In this document: piece by piece, positions 26,121-35,323 of the stretch
Numbering within the stretch: the stretch's first letter is position 1
Layout of the letters: each line of letters starts with the position of its first letter
DNA from: a virus
Reading direction: 5' to 3' (one strand)
Length of the DNA stretch: 35,323 bases
Virus record (IMG/VR): IMGVR_UViG_3300007276_000140
Coordinates: 1 to 35,323 of that record
Program-made: the position numbers and the translations under genes
Notes under the pieces: generated by a model
Told to the model about the DNA's origin: nothing
What the model saw: only the letters and a program-made list of their open reading frames with translations
Database searches by the model: none

Positions 26121-29100
26121 ATGGCTTCATTCGATTTTTCAAAAACAGCAAACATTGTAACCAATTCTTCTAACCCAGTCCTAGATGCTATGGGGACACA
26201 GTTTGGAGTGCCTCAATGTATGATGGACTTCTCAAAAGATGTTCTTAACGCATTCCCCTCTCCAGTTCTTAATGACCTTAACAACTCAATTGGAGAAGGG
26301 AAAGATCTAGCAGATTCTATTTTTAAGGATGTGATGAGACAAGTATTCCTAGATACAGGAATTGTAGAATATAATACAAACTTAGGTAGATTTGTATTTG
26401 TTTCTAGTTCTTCTAACAGGGGAGTTGAGGATTCAGCGTTAGATGCTGTGAATGATTTAGATGGCTTGGGAACTATTCTAGGTTTCGGAGCAGAAGCTTG
26501 GGTCATTGGGGAGAATATTGGGGAACAGATTGATCTAATTAAAAACTGTATTGACAAGATGAAGACCTTTGGTGCTCTTCAAAAAGGCCCTTCAGCATTA
26601 GCAGATAAACTAGCGGGATTTGATATGGTGGATGCTAATGGTAATGTGATTAACTTCCCTGCCCCTCCGCCACCACTTGTAGCGGCTAGCAAGGTTTTTG
26701 ATCAAAATAAATCAGCCCTAGAGCAGTCCGCAGGGTTTATTGCTCAGGCCGAAGCACAACAACAAAAAATTCTAGAGATCACTCAAGCAAGAGCCGCTGA
26801 CCCAGAAAATAACCCAGAGCCTGTGTTCTGGAAGAATATGCCTAACCCAGATCCCAACGGTCCTCCTACTCTAGGAGATGCTCTGGGAGATTCTACAAGA
26901 TTTAAGTTAACAGATGCTGTAGCTGGCCCAGGTGGATTTCCAATTATTCCTTCAGATGCCGAAGATGAGTTTAATCCTTTTGTGGATGTAATTAATGCTA
27001 GTGGAATGCTCCCCCCTGTCTCCAAGGAAGGACAGTATCTATTTTCTAAAACAGGTATTTACTACGACTCCTATGGAGGGGGTTTAGATTACTCTGGGTG
27101 TATTACCAATATCGTCAACGCTATTTACTTTAATCAGGATGGTGTTCCAATTCCTGGAACAGGTGTACCTGAGCAATCTTTAGAATACTTATTTAAGTAT
27201 AATCCAAACCTTGGAGGAAAGGGCCAGCAAGTTACTTGGTCTACCTTTAACAAATGGGCTAACACTGCATTTGATATAGAGCATATCGATGAAAGTCCTA
27301 CAATGCAGGAATTTTATGATGATGATCACTTCCTACAAGTATTAATTGATCAACGCAATAGGCAAGTGTATGACACTTCAAATTACATTGGAGAACTTCA
27401 AACTCAGGGGTATGCTGAGGACAGCGCAGTTCTTACTAATCAGCGTCAAATTTTATATTCTGTAATTTCTACTCATGACTCTAAAATTAAGAAAAGAAAA
27501 AAACAAATTGAAGTTCATGTAATTCTAGCTCCTCAGGAAGCCCCTGCTATTAAGGGACAGATTCCAATTAATAATTTTCAAGATCTAGATAGTGGGTTGC
27601 TCGCTATCGAAAGATCTAAGCAAGAGAATTTAATTTTTAATCCTGGAGAGGTCTCAGGAGTGGTCCTTCCTCTATGCCCTGAGTTTATTAAGAGTTCAGT
27701 CCCGCAAGACGAATTTACGGTTAGTGAGTTAATGCTTCCTCCTGTTGGAGTAGGTCAAATCATTACTTCAGACTTCCCAGTAAGTGGCACTTCGGGAACC
27801 GTCTTGTCTCTCACTGACGAAGTGGCTACTAAAAATTTAGTAGCCATCTATAACTTCTTAGACGCAGATATTGTTAAGCCTGACTCTGATAAATACTTTT
27901 CAATAAACTGTAATGCTAGCTCTACAAGTGATAGACCTACTCAGTTAGTAGCTTCTTCCATCCCTAGTATGTTTCCTTCTGGAGTGGGGGTTCCTTACTT
28001 TAGAGGAGTTTGTAACTTCTTTAGCGGTTCGGACGGAAACCCTAAAGCTTCAAGCTATGCAAATAACAATCGCTATCTCTACTCAGCTTATCGACCCTAT
28101 GGCTACGGAAGAATTAAGAGTGGCTTTAATCAGGTTGACAGTTTGTTGTATAACCAAGTAGGAGCTACATTTGATTTCTGGACCCATGTTCCTGATTTAG
28201 CTGAAGCTAATGGTGAAGGATGGGCAGGAGATCAATCACTATCTTCTCTGCACAGAGTAGTTCTTGGATGTGAGAACCGAGGAGGTAGTAACTCCACCGA
28301 GTCCGATACGTGGACGGTTGGACCTACTCTGGGATCAAACTCTATACGAGGGTTAATGATGGGCTTTAGCCGAGATAGAAGAATTACTAAGGGGTCCGAT
28401 CCTAGTAATAATCCCTCGGATAATGATATTACTAAGGGATTAGTATTTCATATGAGTCCTACACAGTCCATTAATACTAGTGGGGTTACATTCTTCGCAG
28501 CTTCTGCTGATATAGGATATTGTCCTCAAGACGAAGTTCCCCCTAGTGGATATTACGGCATAGCTGTAGACACCTCTACTACTACCAGTAATGGAGATAG
28601 TTTTAATGATTGTTCTGCGGCATTCATACACACTACGGTCACAGTTGATTACGGGGCTGACTTAGTAAGTATCTATCTTAATGGTAACCTTTTGAAGGAG
28701 CAATCTGTAGAAGCCACCTTTGCAACCGCAGGAGCACCTCAGATCCCCTCTATGATCGATGCATCCTCGTTTGCATATGATACCCCTTATAAAGCCGAAC
28801 TGCCTCCTAACGCTCCCCTGTTCCCCCCAAACAGATTGGGATATAGAGACTTTTGGTATTGGGATGGACCAATCCCTGAGGGAAATCCAGGGTGGGGCAT
28901 GTCTTTTACACCTTGGATTATCGGAGGAGGGTATACCGATGGAATGCATCCTCATGCCTTAGAAGGGACTTCTCAGGATAGCAACGAAGGTATGAACTTT
29001 ATGGGTGGAAAATGGGGAGGTAAAAAAAGTGGTCTTCACGGCTTTATTGGAAGTCTGAAGCTATATAACAGGGCCTTATCTGCTTCTGAAGCATTAAAGA

Positions 29101-29153
29101 ATTATAATGCTCAAAAAGGCTTCTTTACCACTATCAGGACTTACTCGTATTAA
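26121..29153 (+). CDS. Large structural protein with LamG-like C-terminal domain
   Basis: The product has 1010 residues. The N-terminal 550 or so have no recognised family: a helical start, then P-rich linkers, and an S/D-rich region with a potential coiled coil at about 450-475. The C-terminal 380 residues resemble a concanavalin-like laminin G jelly roll, ending G-F-I-G-S-L-K-L-Y-N-R-A-L-S, the classical last strands of LamG domains. LamG modules bind sugars or proteins. Its place between spike and gp25 suggests that it is part of the baseplate, perhaps a side adhesin at the hub periphery. It has no T4 equivalent. The next start follows its stop directly. Confidence 0.8.
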   Translation: MASFDFSKTANIVTNSSNPVLDAMGTQFGVPQCMMDFSKDVLNAFPSPVLNDLNNSIGEGKDLADSIFKDVMRQVFLDTGIVEYNTNLGRFVFVSSSSNRGVEDSALDAVNDLDGLGTILGFGAEAWVIGENIGEQIDLIKNCIDKMKTFGALQKGPSALADKLAGFDMVDANGNVINFPAPPPPLVAASKVFDQNKSALEQSAGFIAQAEAQQQKILEITQARAADPENNPEPVFWKNMPNPDPNGPPTLGDALGDSTRFKLTDAVAGPGGFPIIPSDAEDEFNPFVDVINASGMLPPVSKEGQYLFSKTGIYYDSYGGGLDYSGCITNIVNAIYFNQDGVPIPGTGVPEQSLEYLFKYNPNLGGKGQQVTWSTFNKWANTAFDIEHIDESPTMQEFYDDDHFLQVLIDQRNRQVYDTSNYIGELQTQGYAEDSAVLTNQRQILYSVISTHDSKIKKRKKQIEVHVILAPQEAPAIKGQIPINNFQDLDSGLLAIERSKQENLIFNPGEVSGVVLPLCPEFIKSSVPQDEFTVSELMLPPVGVGQIITSDFPVSGTSGTVLSLTDEVATKNLVAIYNFLDADIVKPDSDKYFSINCNASSTSDRPTQLVASSIPSMFPSGVGVPYFRGVCNFFSGSDGNPKASSYANNNRYLYSAYRPYGYGRIKSGFNQVDSLLYNQVGATFDFWTHVPDLAEANGEGWAGDQSLSSLHRVVLGCENRGGSNSTESDTWTVGPTLGSNSIRGLMMGFSRDRRITKGSDPSNNPSDNDITKGLVFHMSPTQSINTSGVTFFAASADIGYCPQDEVPPSGYYGIAVDTSTTTSNGDSFNDCSAAFIHTTVTVDYGADLVSIYLNGNLLKEQSVEATFATAGAPQIPSMIDASSFAYDTPYKAELPPNAPLFPPNRLGYRDFWYWDGPIPEGNPGWGMSFTPWIIGGGYTDGMHPHALEGTSQDSNEGMNFMGGKWGGKKSGLHGFIGSLKLYNRALSASEALKNYNAQKGFFTTIRTYSY

Positions 29154-29155
29154 TT

Positions 29156-29659
29156 ATGGCAACGACTACCTCTAACACTACCTATGGAGCCGAAGTAAGC
29201 ATCGCTGTAAAAAGACATTCTGCCTCTAAATTTAAACAAAAATTTGGATTTAATTACCCATTAACGGGACAGTTCAACACTATCACGGGCGCACCTGAGT
29301 CTTTAAAGGCCAATGTAAGTGAGGGTGGTTATTTTGGTAAGGCTTATGGTGCTACCCTAATTAAAAATAATTTACGGCAACTTCTTCTTTGTGAAAGAGG
29401 AGAGAGGGTAATGATTCCTAATTATGGCATTTCATTACAAAAATATTTGTTTGAGCCTTTAGATGAAACCACTTACTATTTAATGAAAAATGAAATTTTA
29501 AAAACTTTAGAACAATATTTTTCCATAGTAAATGTTATCTCTCTTTCAGTATTTTCAACACCCATAGAGCAAGTTAGAAACGAGCTTGTTATTAAGTTAA
29601 CTCTCCAAGTACTGGATGAGTCATTAGATATTTTTGATGTCGAGGTTACATTAGCATAA
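29156..29659 (+). CDS. Baseplate wedge protein gp25-like
   Basis: The product has 167 residues. It has the gp25/GpW-family core: N-N-L-R-Q-L-L-L-C near 66, E-R-G-E-R-V-M-I-P-N-Y-G near 76 and L-F-E-P-L near 95, followed by paired strands in the last third. gp25 links the sheath ring to the wedge in contractile tails and carries a conserved E-x-R near this place. About 60 extra residues precede the core. It overlaps gp6 as TAATG. Confidence 0.92.
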   Translation: MATTTSNTTYGAEVSIAVKRHSASKFKQKFGFNYPLTGQFNTITGAPESLKANVSEGGYFGKAYGATLIKNNLRQLLLCERGERVMIPNYGISLQKYLFEPLDETTYYLMKNEILKTLEQYFSIVNVISLSVFSTPIEQVRNELVIKLTLQVLDESLDIFDVEVTLA

Positions 29660-31266
29660 TGGTATTTTCAGGAACAGTAGCAACAGATTTTATGAAGCTG
29701 GGGAAGATCCCAGACCGCAAGAAAGAAGAGTATATTGATTTTGCAGGAACTGATTTTTACTCTATGAGGGAAAATCTTATTGCTTATGTGAAAGCAGTAT
29801 ACCCACTAGATTATCAAAACTTCTCTGAGTCCGATTTAGGAGTAATGTTATTAGAGCTAGTATCTTACATGGGGGCAGTGCTATCTTTAAAGGGAGATAT
29901 GTTAGCCAATGAGAACTACCTAAGAACTGTTAAAACTAGAGACAATCTTCAGAAGCTTTTGGAACTAATTGGAGTAGACATGAGGGGTCCCTTAGCTGCG
30001 GGAGCTAATGCTCGCCTTACCTGTACTACGGAACCTGTAGTGGCAAACTTTCCACTAACCTATACTCCCGAAAATAGAGTTTTTGCTATTAGCTCTAAAG
30101 AAGACGGAGCACCAGTAAATTACAGCCTCTATAAGATTCAAAATAATGCTATTCAGAATATCTCAAATGCTGCTGCTTCTTTTCAACTAGAGGGTAGTGA
30201 GGCTGACAATGCTCTTAGCTCTGTATTTACCAACGTAGCTTTACTGGAAGGATCCTTAGCACTTCAACAGGGAACCTTCGATACCTTAGAAGCAAATAAA
30301 AGAGTAGTTCTTACGAACTCCCCTATTATTGATGGATCCGTCCAGGTATGGGTTACTACTTCTAATGGAGACGATCCTGCTAATGGAGCTTACCAGCAGG
30401 TAGACCGACTCTACGCTGCTTCTGGGGCTACTGATAAAATTTTTCAGGTCATTAATGATGATGACTACGCAGGAACAGTTCTGTTTGGGGATGGTGCCTT
30501 AGGAATTTCTCCTCCCGCTGGATCCGAGTTTTCTATTCTTTATAGAGTAGGGGGCGGAACACGCGGAAATATTGGAGCAGGGATTATTAATGTACAAACA
30601 ACTGCTAACGTAGCTGACAGTGCTAATACATTAATCTTTACCACAGAAAATAATACTCCTGCTACTGGGGGGCAGCCTGCGGAAACAGTAGAGCACGCAA
30701 AAAAATATGCTCCTTATACTTTTAAGAGACAAGACAGAGTAGTAACTCTCGAAGACTTTATTGCTATTGGAAATAGTTTTAGAAGCAAGCAAGGAACGGT
30801 AGGAAAAACAACTGCTGCTGTAAGGGATGCTTATTCTTCAGGAAATATTATTGATGTTTATACCTTAGAGAAGTTAGACAACCTCCATCTACAAAAAGCT
30901 TCAACTACTTTTAAGAAAGAATTACTAGAAGAAATTGAACCAAAAAAAATGTTAACAGATGAAGTTGTTATTGTTGACGGACTTATTAGAACTTTGGATA
31001 TTGTGGTAACAATTAGAATTGATAGAGAGTTAGAAACTTTCCAAGCTCAAGTAGAACAAGAAGTAGCTAATGTTATTGTAAATCACTTTAATACCGACAA
31101 TTCGGATTTCGGAAAGCCTTTCTTGCCTACTGAACTTACTAGAGAAATCTTTAGATTACCTAACGTAAGGTATGCTACTGTCGATAACTTGCCAGATATT
31201 ACTAATGTTGAATTTAATGAAATAATTCAACTTAATAACTTTACCATTAATACTGTTCTAATCTAA
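29659..31266 (+). CDS. Baseplate wedge protein gp6/baseplate J-like
   Basis: The product has 535 residues. The N-terminus (D-F-Y-S-M-R-E-N-L near 33, then L-G-V-M-L-L-E-L-V-S-Y near 63 and N-E-N-Y-L-R-T near 85) is the shared gp6/gpJ start. Residues near 280-300 (V-L-F-G-D-G-A-L-G...P-P-A-G-S) are the typical F-G-D-G-x-x-G-x-x-P-x-x-G pattern of baseplate J. It forms the wedge dimers around the hub. It is shorter than T4 gp6 (660). Both ends overlap neighbouring genes as TAATG, so gp25, gp6 and the gp7-like gene are coupled. Confidence 0.93.
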   Translation: MVFSGTVATDFMKLGKIPDRKKEEYIDFAGTDFYSMRENLIAYVKAVYPLDYQNFSESDLGVMLLELVSYMGAVLSLKGDMLANENYLRTVKTRDNLQKLLELIGVDMRGPLAAGANARLTCTTEPVVANFPLTYTPENRVFAISSKEDGAPVNYSLYKIQNNAIQNISNAAASFQLEGSEADNALSSVFTNVALLEGSLALQQGTFDTLEANKRVVLTNSPIIDGSVQVWVTTSNGDDPANGAYQQVDRLYAASGATDKIFQVINDDDYAGTVLFGDGALGISPPAGSEFSILYRVGGGTRGNIGAGIINVQTTANVADSANTLIFTTENNTPATGGQPAETVEHAKKYAPYTFKRQDRVVTLEDFIAIGNSFRSKQGTVGKTTAAVRDAYSSGNIIDVYTLEKLDNLHLQKASTTFKKELLEEIEPKKMLTDEVVIVDGLIRTLDIVVTIRIDRELETFQAQVEQEVANVIVNHFNTDNSDFGKPFLPTELTREIFRLPNVRYATVDNLPDITNVEFNEIIQLNNFTINTVLI

Positions 31267-34200
31267 TGTCCAGAAGATATGTAAAAAAAGCTAGGTGGAA
31301 TAGCCTTAATCAAATTACGCCTGAAGTTGTAGCGGTAGTTTCCGCTAGAGATAATGTTGAAAATGCAGCAGATGCTCAAAAATACTTTAAACGAAACTAC
31401 TTAGAGGCTATCCGACAGATTGTTCCTAACTTTTATTTTGCAGACGAACAAGCGATTAGTGGAGTACAAGTATCTTTTCCTGACCAGCTAATAAACTCTC
31501 ACATTCTAGCTGTAAAAAATCAACAAACAGTTCTTCCCTTATCAGGGCTTACATACGATACTAACTTATCGTCCTTAAACTCACCTGAAGGGCTAGCCTC
31601 TTATTTTTATAAGGATAAGCCTCCTGCTCAGATCGATGCCGATGATTTTGAAAGAAATATTTTATACCCTTTAGGGGCTTCTTTTAAACAATTCGCTACT
31701 AGCTCTCAGTTTGTGGACTATGTAAGTGGTGTTCTTCTTCCTAAAATACCTTCTATCCACGCTGGACACCATGCTACGGATAACCTAGCCGCCCTTACCA
31801 ACAACGCTTTCGCCACAGACTCCTCAGGGACGTATAAATATCTCGCTGAGAACTTAGGGTGGGTATACTTCCTAAACAGAACAGGCCCATATTTTGATAC
31901 TTCCACTGCTCTGCCTGAGTTGTTAACAAATACTTTATGGAAGGGTAGACCTTTAGTTTTAGAGGATAACTTAAATGTATTTGAGGAACACTTATGGAGA
32001 AATGAAGGAGCGTGGGGACTTGCGGATAAGGTAACTCCGCCAGCCTACACTTCCTCTTTGGATATGAGCGCAGGCACTTACACTAGTGGTGTTCAGGTCC
32101 TGGATAGGTTACAAACTCTAAACTCAGTTGTTTATTCTCCTGAGTTTTTAAACTCTACTGATTCAAAAGTAGAGAAAGCTTTTACTACATTTTTCAATAC
32201 CTCATCCCCCACTTCACCAGGATCTTTAATCACAGATACCGTTGAGGCGGGGCCTCTTTCTAGATTCCTGGAAGCTATGTCATTTAGTATAGCTGATGGC
32301 GTAGGCGAACAAGCAGAGTTAAATACTCTATATGATATTGGAAAGTGTCCTCAAGAATTTTTGCAAGTTCTAGGAGATTTAATTGGATGGCAATTCCTCG
32401 GGGCAGACTTTGACAGATGGAGAGTGCAATTAAGGAACGCAGTTAAAATTTATAAAATGAAGGGTACTAAGAGAGCTATTCAGTATCTCATTGACACTTT
32501 ATTTACAGCAGGGGTCTTTAACGTAACCACTAGTGATATTATCACTGAATTGTGGGAGTCTTATATTCCTGATCTGCTTTACTATTCTTTAGCTACTAAG
32601 TCTTCAGCGTTGAAGGACTTTACAACCTATACACCACAACTAGCATTAAATTTGGGAATAAGAGATTACGATCCAAATAGTATGCATAGAAATATTCAGT
32701 TCTTAGTAGACAAAATACTACTAGATCTAGTAAGGGAGTTTCCCAAAAGTTTCCTCATGGCGGGAAAGCCTTTCCCAGTACCCCAACTAATGTTGAACGG
32801 AGTTCCTTATAGTGGTCCATATACTACCAAGGACGTGCGCGACGAAAGACTAGCAGAGATTGAATTTGGTATTAATGATCTGCTTAGTATTCCTATTCCA
32901 AACCGAGGGGCTGGAGTTGCTGAGTCCATCGCCATTCTTCAAGCGAGAAGGGAAGAAATTCTAAATATGGTCGGGTTTAATAGCTCGGTTACAGAGTTTT
33001 ACTCTATTCCTGCAACAGGGGCTGAACCTCAGCTATTAACTTTAGATGTTAATTCTAGCTTCTCATTCAACTATAGAGGAAGAGTATATCCTATACCACC
33101 ATATGAGAAGCGACAGTATTACGCAGATACTCAAGTTACCCCTGATATGCTCGAAAGAATTGAATATTATCTTAGATGCTATGGGGTAGATAAAAGTTTT
33201 GCTGAGAGTGTGAGGGATTACCTTGTTACTAATAGCTCTCAATCCTTAGATATTAAAAAGGTTATAAATAACTTTATTATTTACACTCCTGAGAAGACCT
33301 ATCCTCCTAACTACTCTGAAATTTTAAGAGATACAACTAAGGAGAGGACTCCCGATCCAGTAAGCTTATTAAGCATGTGGAACGGGAAGTCTTCTCACTT
33401 CTTGATGTCTTTTGATGCTAGTTCTTTTAGCTGGCAGTCGTTGCAGCGTGATTCCACTTCTAAGTATGCAATAAACCAAGTTCTGCAAGCGGTAGATCAA
33501 GTCGTTCCTGCTCACGCTATACCCGAAGTTCTGTTAACTGTTTCTTCTATGGCGGATGGGATGGACGCTTTAGCTGATAATGCTTGTAGAGAGTGGAGAC
33601 CTAACTTCACAGACTTATACGAGGGGTCTAGCACAGTAACTACAGGCTTTGGAGTGTGTGCGGTAGATATGTTGGCCCTAGCTACTGCTAATGGTATCCC
33701 TCAACACAGATTTAAAAGAACACAGGTAGACAACATTAATGATGTTCTACTCTCTGGAACTACCTACGCTAGCGTCCCTCGAAATACTTTAAGAAGAAGG
33801 AACTATCGTAACCTGCTTCCAGAAACAAAAATGTTTACGAGGTTGGGTAGAAATAATCCAGGAAGCCTGGAACTTTCTTCTGCTTATTATTCCTCTGCTA
33901 TAGGATATATGCCTCTAGGATACATTCCTTCGGATCTAGCATTTCAACAGGTAGCTTTAAGACAAAACGACTATCAGTATGGGATTGGAAAACTTATAGA
34001 CTACGCAAACTTAAACGAAGTTTGGGATATCTGTATGAACCTTACTTCTCCTAGTTCAGCATTTGGATATGATGTAAGTAATACATTTGCTTCGAGAGCC
34101 AAACAGGCTGTAGAATCCTCATCCTGTAATACTTATGGAAGGCGTGGAGATCTACAGGAGATACTCTATGTTATGAATAAAGTTCATGATCAGGAAAAAT

Positions 34201-35323
34201 ATCTCCAAGCCACTAGTATTGTGTCAGGTTACATTGAGGCTGTATCTCAAGGTAAGATTCCTACCACCACCAGCAGTAATTTACTAATACCTTCTGAATT
34301 TAGTAGCTGGTATGCACAAGACATGGTTTATGGGGGTATGGATGTTCCTCGATCCATAGGAAACTATCTTATTAATAAAGAAGCCTCTGATGAATCCTTA
34401 AACTACTACGAGCATTTCACTTTTGGTAGACCTGTGCAGGAATTGTATAATACTTATCTTTCCGACTATGGAGGACATGGAACAGCAGGGCTGTATGATC
34501 TTCGTGGTGGGCCTAACTTGTTTAGCCATACTTACGGACCTTTGATTTATAATTCTAATCTAGATACGGACGGCTCTGCTTTAGAAGCTAGTGGATATCT
34601 AGCAGCTAGTGGGCCTAACTACGAAGTGAACTTGGCATACTACGGAGGTAGTGGTCTTCTTAGTGTTTCTGGGATGAACGGTAAAGGAGCCTACGACGTA
34701 GGAACTTCTGCTGCTAGTGGCGCAGCGGACTTACCCGTAGGTAATCCTGAGTTTAGAAACAAGTATCTTCTAAGCTCTATCGAGATCACAGATACATCAA
34801 CTGCATACACGTTCTCGCAGCACCCTACATTCTCTATCTATAGATTCTCTAGGGATAATCAAAGCCAGTATTCCTATGCAAAGTATTTGATTAACAATCA
34901 AGTTTTAAAGTATCATAGATCTACACAATCCGATTCTTTCCCTAGATTAAGAATTAATATCGATAATTCAGATCTAACAAATCTTTCTAGAAACTTTTTA
35001 GAGCCTGATCATGAGTATGAGGTTACTATTAAGGCCCACAACTTAGACTCCAGTAGCACCGCTTTAGGAGGCCAAGCCTTAGGATTATGGGTACATACTC
35101 AGCCTGAGCTAGAGCTTGGTAGAGAAGGGGAAAAACTAATGGTGTGGTCATACATTCCAGATGGAATTTACGATGATTGTAATAAGAAAGCTGATAGCTG
35201 GAGGCAATTTTCGGTTGAGGACGTAAGCGGACCAGCGGGAATTTACATAGCTACTAATAATTCTCAAACTAGAAACTTTGCTACAGGAAACTTAGACTCC
35301 GTGTTAGGGTTTGGAGAGGGCAA
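31266..35323 (+). CDS. Large gp7/gpI-like baseplate wedge protein (3' end missing)
   Basis: This frame starts at the TAATG overlap with gp6 and stays open to the window end, giving at least 1352 codons. At about residues 358-410 it has C-P-Q-E-F-L-Q-V-L-G-D-L-I-G-W, then R-W-R-V-Q-L and K-M-K-G-T-K-R-A-I, the phage tail protein I pattern, which in T4-type phages occurs in the wedge arm gene 7. Later parts have no recognised family. The final stretch (about 1160-1350) is beta-rich and may be an extra carbohydrate-binding or fibre-attachment domain. T4 gp7 has 1032 residues, so this protein is larger and its end lies outside. Confidence 0.85.
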   Translation, partial: MSRRYVKKARWNSLNQITPEVVAVVSARDNVENAADAQKYFKRNYLEAIRQIVPNFYFADEQAISGVQVSFPDQLINSHILAVKNQQTVLPLSGLTYDTNLSSLNSPEGLASYFYKDKPPAQIDADDFERNILYPLGASFKQFATSSQFVDYVSGVLLPKIPSIHAGHHATDNLAALTNNAFATDSSGTYKYLAENLGWVYFLNRTGPYFDTSTALPELLTNTLWKGRPLVLEDNLNVFEEHLWRNEGAWGLADKVTPPAYTSSLDMSAGTYTSGVQVLDRLQTLNSVVYSPEFLNSTDSKVEKAFTTFFNTSSPTSPGSLITDTVEAGPLSRFLEAMSFSIADGVGEQAELNTLYDIGKCPQEFLQVLGDLIGWQFLGADFDRWRVQLRNAVKIYKMKGTKRAIQYLIDTLFTAGVFNVTTSDIITELWESYIPDLLYYSLATKSSALKDFTTYTPQLALNLGIRDYDPNSMHRNIQFLVDKILLDLVREFPKSFLMAGKPFPVPQLMLNGVPYSGPYTTKDVRDERLAEIEFGINDLLSIPIPNRGAGVAESIAILQARREEILNMVGFNSSVTEFYSIPATGAEPQLLTLDVNSSFSFNYRGRVYPIPPYEKRQYYADTQVTPDMLERIEYYLRCYGVDKSFAESVRDYLVTNSSQSLDIKKVINNFIIYTPEKTYPPNYSEILRDTTKERTPDPVSLLSMWNGKSSHFLMSFDASSFSWQSLQRDSTSKYAINQVLQAVDQVVPAHAIPEVLLTVSSMADGMDALADNACREWRPNFTDLYEGSSTVTTGFGVCAVDMLALATANGIPQHRFKRTQVDNINDVLLSGTTYASVPRNTLRRRNYRNLLPETKMFTRLGRNNPGSLELSSAYYSSAIGYMPLGYIPSDLAFQQVALRQNDYQYGIGKLIDYANLNEVWDICMNLTSPSSAFGYDVSNTFASRAKQAVESSSCNTYGRRGDLQEILYVMNKVHDQEKYLQATSIVSGYIEAVSQGKIPTTTSSNLLIPSEFSSWYAQDMVYGGMDVPRSIGNYLINKEASDESLNYYEHFTFGRPVQELYNTYLSDYGGHGTAGLYDLRGGPNLFSHTYGPLIYNSNLDTDGSALEASGYLAASGPNYEVNLAYYGGSGLLSVSGMNGKGAYDVGTSAASGAADLPVGNPEFRNKYLLSSIEITDTSTAYTFSQHPTFSIYRFSRDNQSQYSYAKYLINNQVLKYHRSTQSDSFPRLRINIDNSDLTNLSRNFLEPDHEYEVTIKAHNLDSSSTALGGQALGLWVHTQPELELGREGEKLMVWSYIPDGIYDDCNKKADSWRQFSVEDVSGPAGIYIATNNSQTRNFATGNLDSVLGFGEG

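Overview
The window is a contiguous piece of a tailed, contractile-tailed (T4-type) bacteriophage genome. The evidence is a T4-like large terminase and portal, followed by a long block of T4-type tail and baseplate genes: gp26-like assembly protein, tape measure, tube cap, gp53-like, hub, spike, gp25, gp6 and a gp7/gpI-like protein. These are mixed with T4-type replication genes (UvsW-like helicase, TOPRIM primase) and a RecB/Cas4-type nuclease. The DNA is AT-rich. Many genes have AGGAG-type ribosome binding sites, and coding density is very high, with repeated TAATG stop/start overlaps. Gene content (PAP2 phosphatase, collagen-like fibre, LamG-like adhesin, small CPxC membrane proteins) resembles uncultured marine or aquatic myoviruses. 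The host cannot be told from the sequence. The major capsid protein, prohead protease, sheath and tube genes are not in this window.

Layout. Positions 1-2756 hold a leftward operon of five genes: a two-helix membrane protein, two unknown proteins (one with paired cysteines), an HNH endonuclease, and a protein cut by the window edge that resembles secreted glycan-binding or glycan-cleaving proteins. Positions 2867-4065 carry a rightward charged protein and a soluble PAP2-type phosphatase. A small leftward membrane protein (4066-4344) precedes the head-packaging block: terminase (4377), portal (5897), an acidic 603-residue protein with an EF-hand-like loop (7837), a large collagen-like fibre protein (9651) and a one-helix protein (12317). 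Positions 12559-14156 (UvsW-like helicase and a small partner) run leftward. Positions 14202-16082 are rightward: the gp26-like protein, with a probable -1 frameshift extension, and a structural protein. A leftward TOPRIM primase (16069-17055) abuts a rightward PD-(D/E)XK nuclease (17048-17833). Two small leftward genes follow. From 18270 to the right edge everything is rightward and builds the tail and baseplate. The last gene is still open at 35323.

How the genes work together. Portal and terminase package DNA into the head. The gp26-like protein and its frameshift product probably chaperone the tape measure. The tube cap, gp53-like adaptor, hub, spike, gp25, gp6 and gp7-like proteins form the baseplate. 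The collagen-like, LamG-like and glycan-binding-like proteins probably contact the host surface. The helicase, primase and nuclease serve replication and recombination from opposite-strand positions inside the structural block.

The most notable signal is a T TTT TTT slippery site at 14954-14960. It would join the gp26-like frame to a 64-codon extension that has no start codon of its own where one would be needed. The next is a 12-base perfect complement of the 16S rRNA 3' end, followed by a two-codon ORF (ATG AGA TAG), at 16080-16102.
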